From Pseudovibrio exalbescens (GTDB lineage Bacteria > Pseudomonadota > Alphaproteobacteria > Rhizobiales > Stappiaceae), in NCBI RefSeq assembly GCF_028737195.1, contig NZ_JAQZAJ010000004.1, forward strand, positions 124,001 through 188,000: a DNA stretch of 64,000 bases, in the 5' to 3' direction. Shown piece by piece: positions 52,484-61,744 of this stretch. Position 1 is the stretch's first letter; every line of letters starts with the position of its first letter. Both the position numbers and the translations under genes were made by a program. The notes under the pieces were generated by a model. The model worked only from the letters and a program-made list of their open reading frames with translations, searched no databases and was not told where the DNA came from.

Positions 52484-54415
52484 ATGCTGTCGCAATCCAT
52501 CAACGAAATTACATGGCACTTCCTCGGGTATCTCAAGCTGAGGGAAGACCTTGCAACAACATCCATCCGCTACGACCACGCCATATCCGGCTTTGAAGAC
52601 GTTCTCGTTGAGCAAATGGTGGACGTAAAGCCATGGCGCACGGACGAACCGGAAGAGCTGCCCTCCACCAACGCCTCACCGGTTGGCGCGGACCCTCTGG
52701 GTGTGCCGATCGCAGTGCCGGATCTTTCCTTGGATTTCATTCCCGCTCTGAACGGCCTTGTTGTTGGGCCAGAGGGCCAACCACCCGTTGATGCTCCGGC
52801 GCAAACCGCGCCGTCTGGACCCCTTGATGGTCCCGCGCCGGTTACCGACTGGGAGTTGGATGTAGAGCTGAACTACGACTTCTTCAGCGCACCGGGTACG
52901 TATGTCGGTATTGAGCAGGAAAACGCGCTGCAGGATGACGATGTTCTGGTTCAGGACCATGTGGTCTGGGCTCCAGCAAGCGAGCTTCCATCTGCAGAGG
53001 CAGTGCTTCAGAGCGCAGTTGAAGCCTCCGAGGCGGCGGTGGTGCCCGGACTGCTCGCTGAGCTGGCACAACCCGAACCTGAGCTTGCAAAAGAGGCTGC
53101 GCAAGGGCAGGTCGCCCGTGCTGAAAACGGGTTCAAAGACGTCACCGTGAAGATCGGTGAGAACACCGGCACCTATGACCCAACAGAATTTGAGGCACAA
53201 AAAGACGCGGAGGCAGAAACAGCCCCCGTCAGTTCAAAAGAGCCCGAAGCGCCTGAACACAGTGTCGCCTTGGGCGACAACGAAGCAACCAATGTTGCCG
53301 TGATTGCCGATTTGATTGAGGCAAAAACATCGGTGGTGGTCATGGGGGATTACTACGCCACCAACGCCATTGTTCAGAGCAACGTTTATGTGGGCGCTGG
53401 ACAAACGACACAGCAGGCGGCCAGCACCGGCGAACCCACCCTGTTCAACGCCAGCGAGATCAGCAGCTCGGGGGAGACGTTAATTTCTTCCTATGTATCT
53501 GGAGCATCAGCGCTTTATTCGTTCGACGTGGATGTGGCGGTGGGGAACCTCTACAACGTCAGTGTTGTGCAGCAGTACAATTTTCTCTCTGACAATGATC
53601 ACATCCAGTACGAGCTGAACGCAGGCGGCAGCTACGTGTCGCTTGGCGATAACACGCAGGTCAATGCGGCCCAGGTGATCAAGGATGTGTCCGCCTACGA
53701 CATGATCATTACCGCAGGCGACTATTTTGATCTCAACTACATCTCGCAGCGCAATGTGCTGTTGGATGCCGACCGGGTGTCCTGGGAAGCTTCTGGCTTG
53801 ACCGATGCGGGGCAAGGCAACCGCCTCATCAACGATGCCAAGATCAAGACGATTGGTGGCGGCTCGCTGTTCAAACCAATGGACTCCGAGGCATCGGCGT
53901 TTTTTAGCGGGATAGCACAACACGAAAGTTCTTTGACCTACAAGCCAGCCGGCTTCGAGTTCGGCTTTCCTCAGATCGGCTCCACTGATTTCAAGGTGCT
54001 GTTCGTCACAGGAAACAGCTATCACCTGAATGTCATCGAGCAGGTGAATGTCCTTTCCGATATGGACACGGGCCGTATCATCGGCGAGGGCGCTGCGACT
54101 GGGGAGCTTGATACACCAAACTACGGCAGCGGCGGCGCAAACCTTGCGCGAAACAAGGCGGAAATCATCGATTACGACAGCCAGTCCGGGTTTCAGTATC
54201 TGGGCGGCGCCTACTCCGAGGAAGACCTGCTCATTCAGGTCAACATCTCGGTGGAGGACAGCGCCTCCGCTCCTTCTCAGCTCAAGTCGGCAGGAGACCT
54301 TGTGAATGAAGTTATTGCTTTCACAGGAGGGGAGGACAGCGGGCCGACGGACGAGGGGGGCTATGCATTTGCCTCACTCAACGCGGGAGACCTGTTTTCT
54401 GATCTCCTTACCTAG
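52484..54415 (+). CDS. Second repeat-motif protein, probable co-secreted partner
   Basis: A 642-643 residue acidic protein, also without cysteine. An N-terminal region (NEITWHFLGYLKLREDLATTSIRYDHAISGFEDVLV) precedes a Pro/Ala/Glu-rich stretch. The second half repeats LGDNxxxNxAxV and GDYxxxNxIxQxNVLxDxDxI (GDYYATNAIVQSNVYVG; LGDNTQVNAAQV; GDYFDLNYISQRNVLLDADRV; GNSYHLNVIEQVNVLSDMD). These are the same GxNxQxNxAxV and QxNxLxDxD motifs as the giant protein before it. It ends in SLNAGDLFSDLLT, an acidic-hydrophobic tail like type I secretion signals. The ATG follows AAGG. Role inferred: partner, anchor or minor subunit of the giant protein. Confidence 0.7.
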   Translation: MLSQSINEITWHFLGYLKLREDLATTSIRYDHAISGFEDVLVEQMVDVKPWRTDEPEELPSTNASPVGADPLGVPIAVPDLSLDFIPALNGLVVGPEGQPPVDAPAQTAPSGPLDGPAPVTDWELDVELNYDFFSAPGTYVGIEQENALQDDDVLVQDHVVWAPASELPSAEAVLQSAVEASEAAVVPGLLAELAQPEPELAKEAAQGQVARAENGFKDVTVKIGENTGTYDPTEFEAQKDAEAETAPVSSKEPEAPEHSVALGDNEATNVAVIADLIEAKTSVVVMGDYYATNAIVQSNVYVGAGQTTQQAASTGEPTLFNASEISSSGETLISSYVSGASALYSFDVDVAVGNLYNVSVVQQYNFLSDNDHIQYELNAGGSYVSLGDNTQVNAAQVIKDVSAYDMIITAGDYFDLNYISQRNVLLDADRVSWEASGLTDAGQGNRLINDAKIKTIGGGSLFKPMDSEASAFFSGIAQHESSLTYKPAGFEFGFPQIGSTDFKVLFVTGNSYHLNVIEQVNVLSDMDTGRIIGEGAATGELDTPNYGSGGANLARNKAEIIDYDSQSGFQYLGGAYSEEDLLIQVNISVEDSASAPSQLKSAGDLVNEVIAFTGGEDSGPTDEGGYAFASLNAGDLFSDLLT

Positions 54416-54451
54416 ATTTTTACAAGGCATTTAATCCAGAAGTAGGTCTTT

Positions 54452-56488
54452 ATGACACTGAGCAATGTTGATGTGACTTTTGCAGCGTGGGGCACGGCGC
54501 GTGATCGCGCGGAAACCAAAGGCAGGTTTTGGCGATTGAGGAAAGTGCAGGTGCGTTTGGGCCTGCGGCGCGTGAAGAATGCCATTGCACCTGTGTTCGG
54601 CGGGCTTTCTGCTGCGGGGGCGGTGGCTTCAAAGGGGCAAGGGAAGGGGCGGTTGCTTGCGGGCTTGCACGGGCCTCTCCCGCGTCCCTATGCAAAGCCG
54701 CCTTCGAACCCGAAGAAAAAGCAGGAGGAGACCGACCTTGATTTTCGGCAGGTGCTGCATTCCGTTCTTGTTCGGGCAAAAATGCACCTCCTTGTTGTGG
54801 GTCTTTTCTCGTTTGCATCCAGTATTCTCGTGCTGGCACTGCCGATCTACCTCTTCCAGATTTCAGACCGGGTGCTGACCAGTCGCAGCGTGGATACGTT
54901 GGTGATGCTGACTGTCATCGTGGTAGGGCTGATCCTTGCCCATGTGCTGCTTGATATGTTTCGGCGATACATGTTGATGCGCGTTGCCGTGGACCTGGAG
55001 ACGCGGCTCGGCGCACCCGTGCTGAGCGCCGCAGCCAAAGCCTCCCACAACGGATCAAGCCGGGAATTTCAGGCGCTTGGGGACTTGCAGCAGTTGCGCA
55101 GCTTCCTGACAGGCTCTGTGCTCTTGACCATGCTGGATGCGCCAGTTGCGCCAATCTACCTGCTGGCAGTTTTTCTGGTGCATCCGCATCTGGGGCTGAT
55201 CGTTACGGGGACAATTGTGATCTTGCTGATCGTGGCGCGGATCAACCAGCGGCTGACCGCAATACCGTTCAGTCAGGCCGGGGCGTTCAGCGCCCGCGCC
55301 AATTTGCAAGCCGATGCCATGGCGCGGAATGCGCAGGTTATCAATGCCATGGGCATGATACCGGAGAGCGTGAGACTGTGGGGGCGCGAAACGGCGAACT
55401 CGCTGAAGTCTCAAGTGGTTGGGCAAGACCGAAATGTGGTGATGGCGGGGATCTCCAAGTTCATCCGCTTGTGCACCCAGATCACCATGCTGGGATGGGG
55501 GGCGTGGCTGGCGCTGAACAACGAGATCACTGGCGGCATGATTATTGCCGCCTCCATCATTGGCGGGCGGGCTTTGGCGCCGGTGGAAGGCACCATTGAA
55601 GGCTGGAAGAGCTTCATCGCCGCGCGTGCCGCATTCGGGCGCATCCGAACTTTGCTGCAAACCTCCCAGCTCAATGTGCGCCGCCTGCGCTTGCCGGAAC
55701 CAAAAGGGGCGCTGGCGGTGGAGCGGGTTCTTTATGTGCCGCCGCCAAACAAGCGCGTCATTCTGAATGGGGTGTCGTTTGATCTGACACCGGGTGAAGC
55801 CTTGGCGATTGTGGGGGCCTCAGGCTCCGGGAAGTCTACACTGGGCAAAATGCTAGTGGGGTCCATTGCGCCCACTGCTGGAAACGTGCGTCTTGACAAC
55901 ATGGACCTGCGCAACTGGGATCCGCGCCAGCTTGGCGAAAATGTCGGCTATCTGCCGCAGGATGTGCAGCTGTTTCCCGGTTCCATCAAGGCCAACATCG
56001 CGCGCATGAGAGAAAGCGCTTCGGACGCCGAGGTGTTCCACGCTGCGCAAATGGCCAATATTCACGAGATGGTCTCACATTTTCCGCAGGGCTATGAGAC
56101 AGAAGTGGCGATGGATGGCTCGCCCCTTTCCGGGGGGCAAAAGCAGCGCATTGGTCTTGCCCGCGCCTTCTTCGGCAAGCCGCGGCTGGTGGTTTTGGAT
56201 GAGCCGAACTCCAATCTGGATGCCACGGGAGAGCAGGCGCTCAGCGAGGCCATGGGGCGCGCCAAGGCGGAAGGCATTACGGTGGTGGCCATCACCCAGC
56301 GGCCCCAGTTGCTGCGCTGTGCCGACAAGATCCTGATGTTGAAAGACGGAACCGTGCAGGCCTTCGGGGTGCGCGATGACGTTTTGCCGCTGGTAACAGG
56401 CCGGCGCCCCGCGCCAGTGGCCAATGCGACCCCGACCCTTGATCAGACCGCAGCAACGCCCCGGGCCCAGCTGGAGCCGACATCATGA
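54452..56488 (+). CDS. Type I secretion ABC transporter (PrtD/HlyB class, no C39 peptidase)
   Basis: A 678-residue exporter. Residues 1-100 form an unusual basic, Pro-rich extension with no recognised domain. The membrane domain (about 105-390; SFASSILVLALPIYLFQISDRVLTSRSVDTLVMLTVIV matches PrtD) and the ATPase follow: Walker A VGASGSGKSTL, signature LSGGQKQRIGLARAF, Walker B LVVLDEPNSNLD and the H-loop replaced by ITQRPQ. QLGENVGYLPQDVQLFPGSIKANIARM is typical of PrtD. It energises export of the two upstream proteins. It overlaps the next gene by four bases (ATGA). Confidence 0.93.
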   Translation: MTLSNVDVTFAAWGTARDRAETKGRFWRLRKVQVRLGLRRVKNAIAPVFGGLSAAGAVASKGQGKGRLLAGLHGPLPRPYAKPPSNPKKKQEETDLDFRQVLHSVLVRAKMHLLVVGLFSFASSILVLALPIYLFQISDRVLTSRSVDTLVMLTVIVVGLILAHVLLDMFRRYMLMRVAVDLETRLGAPVLSAAAKASHNGSSREFQALGDLQQLRSFLTGSVLLTMLDAPVAPIYLLAVFLVHPHLGLIVTGTIVILLIVARINQRLTAIPFSQAGAFSARANLQADAMARNAQVINAMGMIPESVRLWGRETANSLKSQVVGQDRNVVMAGISKFIRLCTQITMLGWGAWLALNNEITGGMIIAASIIGGRALAPVEGTIEGWKSFIAARAAFGRIRTLLQTSQLNVRRLRLPEPKGALAVERVLYVPPPNKRVILNGVSFDLTPGEALAIVGASGSGKSTLGKMLVGSIAPTAGNVRLDNMDLRNWDPRQLGENVGYLPQDVQLFPGSIKANIARMRESASDAEVFHAAQMANIHEMVSHFPQGYETEVAMDGSPLSGGQKQRIGLARAFFGKPRLVVLDEPNSNLDATGEQALSEAMGRAKAEGITVVAITQRPQLLRCADKILMLKDGTVQAFGVRDDVLPLVTGRRPAPVANATPTLDQTAATPRAQLEPTS

Positions 56489-57825
56489 CCACGCGCAGCC
56501 TCATTCTCGATAGCAGTTGGTACGAAGATGTGCCGCGCAGCACCACTTTTCCAATTCTGGCCAGTCTCGTGGTCGTACTGGTGACCTTTGTTGGCTTTGG
56601 TGTTTGGGCGTCAACAGCCCCCATGGCCGGGGCCGTTGTTGCAACCGGCAGCTTTGTGGCAACGGGCCAAAACAAGATCATTCAGCACCTTGAAGGCGGG
56701 ATCATCGAAGAGATACTGGTGCGGGAAGGGGACATCGTGGAAGAGGGCGACGTGCTGTTGCGCCTCGATCCCACTGCTCCGCAGGCCAACCTGGCCCGCC
56801 TGCAAATCCGGCAAGCGCGTCTTGAGGCGGTTCAGACGCGCCTCGTTCATGAGGGGCGCGGCATCACGCAGATCTCTTGGCCAGAAGGGTTGGAAGCGCG
56901 CCGCGATGACCCGCGGATACACGCCATCTTGCTCAATCAGGCACTGACCTTTCAGGCGCGCTCCAAAAGGTTGCAGAGTGAAATTGACATCCTGCAACAG
57001 AGCATTGATGCGCTGGAAGAAAAAGTGACAGGCGGCAAGACCCAGCGGGTGGCCGTGAAAGAGCAGATGGCGCTGTTTGCAGAAGAGCTTGAGACGAAAC
57101 GGGAAATGCTAAAGTCCGGCTTGATCCGCAAGTCGGAGGTGCTGGGGCTGGAGCGGGCCATGGCGAACCTGCGCGGCGAGGTTGGACGCATTACAGCGGA
57201 AATTGGAGATGCAACGGAGCGCATTGCCCGCACCCGCGCCCAGATCGCCAAAGCACGTCATGAGGCCTCGCAGTTTGCAGTTGATGAACTGCAGGCCATC
57301 AATGCGGACCTAGATGATGTGCGTGAGCAGATCTTTGCGGCAAAAGACGTGTTGAAGCGCATCGAGATCAAAGCGCCGGTGCGGGGGGCGGTCATTCGTA
57401 TGCGCTATCACACGGCTGGCGGGGTTGTAGAAAGCGGTAAGGACTTGATGGAAATCCTGCCGTTGCAGGACGATTTGGTGATTGAGGCCAACATTCACCC
57501 TGCGGATATCGACAATGTGCGCAAGGGCCAGAAGGCCATGGTGCGGATGAATGCGCTGAACCAGAGAACGACCCCCATGCTGCCAGCGCAGGTGATTTAT
57601 GTTTCCGCTGATGCCTTGCCAGATGAACGCCGCTCGTTCACGGCCTCGGATGTTTATGTGGCCCGTGTGAAGCTGGACCCGCAAGCTATAGCCGACGTGA
57701 TCGACTTTCAGGCAACGCCGGGCATGCCAGCGGAGGTCTATATCACCACGCGGGACCGCACCTTCATTGATTACCTGCTTGAGCCCTTGCAAGACAGCAT
57801 GGCGCGGGCGTTCCGCGAGCCTTAG
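56485..57825 (+). CDS. Type I secretion membrane fusion protein (HlyD/PrtE family)
   Basis: A 446-residue adaptor. One membrane helix lies near residues 18-40 (FPILASLVVVLVTFVGFGVWASTAPMAGAVVATG). The lipoyl half-motifs (QNKIIQHLEGGIIEEILVREGDIVEEGDVLLRLDPT), a long coiled coil (residues about 95-285) and the HlyD C-terminal signature (ITTRDRTFIDYLLEPLQDSMARAFREP) follow. It bridges the ABC transporter to a TolC-type outer-membrane channel; no tolC-like gene is seen nearby, so a chromosomal one is probably shared. Confidence 0.94.
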   Translation: MTTRSLILDSSWYEDVPRSTTFPILASLVVVLVTFVGFGVWASTAPMAGAVVATGSFVATGQNKIIQHLEGGIIEEILVREGDIVEEGDVLLRLDPTAPQANLARLQIRQARLEAVQTRLVHEGRGITQISWPEGLEARRDDPRIHAILLNQALTFQARSKRLQSEIDILQQSIDALEEKVTGGKTQRVAVKEQMALFAEELETKREMLKSGLIRKSEVLGLERAMANLRGEVGRITAEIGDATERIARTRAQIAKARHEASQFAVDELQAINADLDDVREQIFAAKDVLKRIEIKAPVRGAVIRMRYHTAGGVVESGKDLMEILPLQDDLVIEANIHPADIDNVRKGQKAMVRMNALNQRTTPMLPAQVIYVSADALPDERRSFTASDVYVARVKLDPQAIADVIDFQATPGMPAEVYITTRDRTFIDYLLEPLQDSMARAFREP

Positions 57826-57946
57826 TGCCGCGGCCTCATCTGGGAGACTGCGGCAAGGTGGGCGCATCCTTTGGGGGCCGATTAGGCTTTGAAAAAGCAT
57901 GCTCTGCTTTTGAGCTGGCTCTTCTAAAAAACGCGAAATAGACTGC

Positions 57947-57977
57947 TTGACCTTCCAGTCACTGGAACCTTTAGGCT
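57947..57977 (+). promoter_or_regulatory. CueR-type promoter of the copper ATPase gene
   Basis: TTGACC (57947-57952), a 19-base spacer and TAGGCT (57972-57977). The overlong spacer contains the dyad TTCCAGT-C-ACTGGAA (57953-57967). This is the classic MerR-family promoter, here with the CCTTCC...GGAACC sequence of CueR sites. Confidence 0.88.
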
Positions 57978-58008
57978 CGCCATAACAAGTTGAAAAAGAA
58001 GGTGTGCC

Positions 58009-60411
58009 ATGAGCAATCAACAGTCTTCCCCCTCCGATGAGGGGGCTTCCCATGCCGCATGTTGTGGCAGCCATGGAGCTGGCGGCCACGCCCCCGTGGG
58101 GCTTGCAGGGGATGAAAACAATACCGCCATTGATCCGGTCTGCGGGATGTCCGTTACTCTTGGTGCCGGAAAACCCTCGTTGCGGTACAAGGGGGAGGAC
58201 TACCATTTCTGCAATCCCAAGTGCCATGACCGGTTCGAGGCCGATCCATACTTTTATCTTTCTGGCAACAAGGAAAAAGCCGCGAAGGCGCAGGACAAGT
58301 CCGCCCTTTTTACCTGCCCCATGGACCCGGAGATTGTACAGGAAGGGCCTGGCACATGTCCGATATGCGGCATGGCGTTGGAGCCGATGGACGGTGTATC
58401 CGATGAGCCGAACCACGAGCTGATCGATTTTACCCGTCGCTTGTGGGTGAGTGTCGGCGCGGCCATTCCGCTGCTGGTCATCACAATGGGGCCAATGGTG
58501 GGACTGCCCATTCGCTCGTGGATTGGCGAAACCCTATCGCTCTATTTGGAGTTGATACTCGCTCTGCCCGTCGTTGGCTGGGCGGCAGCGCCGTTCTTTG
58601 CCCGTGGGTGGACCTCCTTGAAAACACGGCACTTCAACATGTGGACCTTGATCATGCTTGGGGTGGGCGCTGCATTTGCTTACAGCGTTGTTGCCGTGCT
58701 GTTCCCGCAAATTTTCCCGGATACGCTCAAGACCGAGGCCGGGCACGTGCCGGTCTACTTTGAGGCGGCCGTTGTCATTGTTGCTTTGGTGTTTGTCGGT
58801 CAGGTGTTGGAGCTGCGGGCCCGTGAACGCACGGGTGATGCCATACGGGCGTTGATGGACTTGGCGCCAAAGACGGCGCGGCGCGTTCTCCCGGATGGGG
58901 AAGAATATGATGCCCCGCTGGAAAACATCGTTGCCGGAGATCTTTTGCGCGTGCGTCCGGGTGAGGCCGTGCCAACAGACGCCATTGTCATCGAAGGCAT
59001 GTCATCTGTCGACGAGAGCCTGATTACCGGTGAGCCTGTGCCCCAGGAAAAGCAAAGGGGCGATCGCGTAACCGGCGGCACCTTGAACAAATCCGGCACG
59101 CTCGTGATTGAAGCGGCTTCCGTTGGTTCAGACACCGTGCTTTCTCAGATTGTGGGCATGGTTGCCAACGCGCAGCGTTCTCGGGCCCCCATTCAAGGGC
59201 TGGCAGATCGCGTTGCCGGGTGGTTTGTGCCCACTGTCGTACTGGTGGCGGTGGTTGCGTTCGGAATCTGGGCGCTGTTTGGTCCCTCTCCAGCTCTAGC
59301 ACATGCCATCGTGGCTGCCGTTTCTGTACTCATCATTGCGTGCCCCTGTGCACTTGGGCTGGCAACGCCCATGTCCATCATGACCGCGACCGGGCGGGGG
59401 GCACAGGCCGGGGTCTTGATCAAGGACGCAGAAGCGCTGGAGCGCATGGCGCGGGTGGATACGCTGGTGCTGGACAAGACCGGCACCATTACCGAAGGAA
59501 AACCGACGCTGACGGATGTGGTGGTGCTCTCATTTTCGGGCGAAAACGAACTTCTCGGGTTGGCGGCTTCGCTGGAAAAAGCCTCTGAACACCCACTGGC
59601 GGATGCCATTGTTGCAGGTGCGGCAGAACGGGGTGTGGCCCTTCAATCTGTCGACCAGTTTCATGCACATGTGGGGCAGGGCGTTTCTGGTGTTGTGGCA
59701 GGTAAGAAGGTGCTGCTCGGCAATGCAGCCCTAATGAGCGCCAACACCATCGGAACGGACTCCTTTGCCAACGTGGCGGATGATCTGCGGGACGCGGGAA
59801 AGACCGTAATGATCATTGCGGTCAACGGCGAAGTGGCTGGTCTGCTTGCGGTTGCCGATCCCATCAAGGAAACCAGCCGAGAGGCCATTTCACGGCTGCG
59901 GGCCGAGGGCCTGCGGGTTGTCATGGCAACAGGAGACAATGAACGTACGGCAAACGCCGTAGCGCGGGAGCTGAACCTTGATGAAGTGCGTGCAGGCGTG
60001 CGGCCAGAGGAAAAACAACAGCTCATTGACGAGTTGCACGCGCAGGGCCGCAAGGTCGCCATGGCCGGAGATGGCGTGAATGACGCACCAGCGCTGGCGG
60101 CAGCGGATGTGGGCATTGCCATGGGCACAGGGGCAGATGTCGCCGTTGAAAGCGCGGGCATAACCTTGCTTTCAGGAGACCTGAACGGGGTGTCCAAGGC
60201 GCGTGTGCTGGCGCAAGGGACCCTGAGTAACATCAAGCAGAACCTGTTCTTTGCCTTTGTCTACAATGCAGGTGGGGTACCGATTGCCGCCGGTCTGTTG
60301 TATCCTCTCACGGGTACATTGCTCTCGCCCATGCTTGCGGCAGCGGCAATGAGCTTGTCATCTGTTTCGGTGATATCAAACGCGTTGCGGTTACGTAAGC
60401 TTAAGTTGTAA
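58009..60411 (+). CDS. copA: Copper-translocating P-type ATPase (CopA) with YHS and heavy-metal-binding domains
   Basis: An 800-residue P1B ATPase. A His/Cys-rich N-terminus (SHAACCGSHGAGGH) is followed by a YHS domain (AIDPVCGMSV...YHFCNPKCHDRFEADP, about residues 45-85). A heavy-metal-binding domain follows (FTCPMDPEIVQEGPGTCPICGMALEPMD) instead of a classical HMA domain. Then come eight membrane helices with the CPC ion motif (IIACPCALGLATP), actuator TGEP (LITGEPVPQEK), phosphorylation site DKTGTITEG and hinge GDGVNDAPALAAADVGIAMG. It exports Cu(I) from the cytoplasm and is controlled by the CueR promoter upstream and cueR downstream. Confidence 0.95.
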   Translation: MSNQQSSPSDEGASHAACCGSHGAGGHAPVGLAGDENNTAIDPVCGMSVTLGAGKPSLRYKGEDYHFCNPKCHDRFEADPYFYLSGNKEKAAKAQDKSALFTCPMDPEIVQEGPGTCPICGMALEPMDGVSDEPNHELIDFTRRLWVSVGAAIPLLVITMGPMVGLPIRSWIGETLSLYLELILALPVVGWAAAPFFARGWTSLKTRHFNMWTLIMLGVGAAFAYSVVAVLFPQIFPDTLKTEAGHVPVYFEAAVVIVALVFVGQVLELRARERTGDAIRALMDLAPKTARRVLPDGEEYDAPLENIVAGDLLRVRPGEAVPTDAIVIEGMSSVDESLITGEPVPQEKQRGDRVTGGTLNKSGTLVIEAASVGSDTVLSQIVGMVANAQRSRAPIQGLADRVAGWFVPTVVLVAVVAFGIWALFGPSPALAHAIVAAVSVLIIACPCALGLATPMSIMTATGRGAQAGVLIKDAEALERMARVDTLVLDKTGTITEGKPTLTDVVVLSFSGENELLGLAASLEKASEHPLADAIVAGAAERGVALQSVDQFHAHVGQGVSGVVAGKKVLLGNAALMSANTIGTDSFANVADDLRDAGKTVMIIAVNGEVAGLLAVADPIKETSREAISRLRAEGLRVVMATGDNERTANAVARELNLDEVRAGVRPEEKQQLIDELHAQGRKVAMAGDGVNDAPALAAADVGIAMGTGADVAVESAGITLLSGDLNGVSKARVLAQGTLSNIKQNLFFAFVYNAGGVPIAAGLLYPLTGTLLSPMLAAAAMSLSSVSVISNALRLRKLKL

Positions 60412-60419
60412 ACTGGCTA

Positions 60420-60444
60420 AAGGCTCCGGGCTTTCCGGAGCCTT
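60420..60444 (+). terminator. Hairpin between copA and cueR
   Basis: AAGGCTCCGG (60420-60429) pairs with CCGGAGCCTT (60435-60444), a perfect 10-base stem. No T-run, so read-through into cueR is possible. Confidence 0.65.
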
Positions 60445-60472
60445 CAGGCGATTCCCTCTGGAGGTTGGACCC

Positions 60473-60856
60473 ATGAATATTGGTGCAGCAGCTCGCCGCT
60501 CTGACTTGGCGGCAAAGACCATAAGGTACTACGAGGAGATTGACCTGATCCGTCCGGCCCGTGCCGAGAATGGCTACCGCGATTACTCCGAAAAAGACGT
60601 GCAACGGCTGCAGTTCCTGCAACGAGCGCGCAACCTTGGCTTTTCCATCGAGGAGTGCCGATCGCTGCTCTCGCTCTATGAGGACGAAGAACGAACGAGC
60701 TCCAGCGTCAAGGCAATGACGCTGGAAAAAATTTGTGAAGTGGATGAAAAGATCCGCTCCTTGCAACATCTCAAGCGAACCCTGCACGAGTTGGCTGAGG
60801 ACTGCCCGGGCAGTGAGGATCCTGACTGCCCGATTATCAACGAGTTGAGCAACTGA
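60473..60856 (+). CDS. cueR: Cu(I)-responsive MerR-family regulator CueR
   Basis: A 127-residue regulator. The N-terminal MerR winged helix reads MNIGAAARRSDLAAKTIRYYEEIDLIRPARAENGYRDYSEKDVQRLQFLQRARNLGFSIEECRSLLSLY. A dimerisation helix is followed by the metal loop DCPGSEDPDCPIINELS. The two Cys with the C-x7-C spacing and CPIIxxLS ending are diagnostic of CueR. GGAGG precedes the ATG. It activates the 57947-57977 promoter when Cu(I) binds. Confidence 0.95.
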   Translation: MNIGAAARRSDLAAKTIRYYEEIDLIRPARAENGYRDYSEKDVQRLQFLQRARNLGFSIEECRSLLSLYEDEERTSSSVKAMTLEKICEVDEKIRSLQHLKRTLHELAEDCPGSEDPDCPIINELSN

Positions 60857-61006
60857 ACCACAGACTGCCCGTTTTCGCCTCTGGAAACTCAAAGAAGTCG
60901 GGGGCTATGGCGGCGCGCGAACCTGCTAGCACTAGGGTCTGAAGGATCCTATCCGACTCGAAGGCCTTACCCGCCTTCGACGGTGCAAGCGGAGTGACGT
61001 TGGTCA

Positions 61007-61744
61007 GTGCTCAGCCCTGTCAAAACCGGGGGCGCAGAACTGCGCCGGTTTTTTTGGCGTTTATCGCGCATCCTTGGCGCGTTTTTGCTGGCAGCCATTC
61101 TCAATGTTTCAAATGGTGTTTATGCCGCTGATCCGCCGGAGCAGGCGGCAGGCAAGGCCGATGCGCTGACACAGGACGATTTCGCTTTTCGCTGGTATGG
61201 CTTGTTTACGCCTTGCGAAGGCCGCTGTGCGGTGTCCATCTATAACGGTTCCTATGTGAAAGACGGCATGTATCAGATTTTCACGGAGGCGCATCCGCCG
61301 CACACATGGGATTACGACAATGACTTCATTGTGGCTGGCGCGGCGTCCAAGCGCATTCTTTCGCTCTGGGACATGGTGCACGTTGAACCGGAAGTGGGGA
61401 TCGCGCGCCGTTATGGGCAGCAACATGTAACGGAAGTGTGGCTGGCCGCGTACTTGCGTTTCGACGGGTTTCCATGGCGCGAGTATCTTTACACCTCTGT
61501 TGCCGTTTCAACGGGCATCAACTACGCGGACAAGATCACCCCCGTGGAAGAAGCGCGGGGCGGGAAGGCGGGCGGCGACCGCCTGCTTCACTACCTCGCT
61601 CCGGAAATCACCTTTGCCCTGCCGGAGTATGAGCATATTCAGCTCATGTTCCGCTTCCATCACCGCTCTGGGGCCTATGGCTTTATTAGTGATACGGACG
61701 GCGGCGCGCACTACGGAACAGTAGGCCTGCGCGTTTGGTTCTAG
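61007..61744 (+). CDS. Outer-membrane beta-barrel protein, possible PagL-like lipid A deacylase
   Basis: A 245-residue protein from a GTG start (GGAG 12 bases upstream; exact start uncertain). A signal peptide (ILGAFLLAAILNVSNGVYA before ADPPEQ) precedes alternating amphipathic strands, ending in GLRVWF with the terminal Phe of outer-membrane barrels. LMFRFHHRSGAYGF resembles the H-x-S catalytic motif of PagL/acyloxyacyl hydrolase barrels. That assignment is tentative because overall similarity is weak. Its TAG shares a CTAG palindrome with the stop of the convergent Hsp70-like gene. Confidence 0.55.
   Translation: MLSPVKTGGAELRRFFWRLSRILGAFLLAAILNVSNGVYAADPPEQAAGKADALTQDDFAFRWYGLFTPCEGRCAVSIYNGSYVKDGMYQIFTEAHPPHTWDYDNDFIVAGAASKRILSLWDMVHVEPEVGIARRYGQQHVTEVWLAAYLRFDGFPWREYLYTSVAVSTGINYADKITPVEEARGGKAGGDRLLHYLAPEITFALPEYEHIQLMFRFHHRSGAYGFISDTDGGAHYGTVGLRVWF

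Noticed and set aside
47867-54415. RTX calcium-binding repeats in the presumed type I substrates
   Set aside because: No GGxGxDxxx nonapeptide was found in either protein.
57310-58416. 368-codon open frame on the - strand spanning the HlyD and copA genes
   Set aside because: Crosses the CueR promoter and overlaps two certain genes on the other strand.
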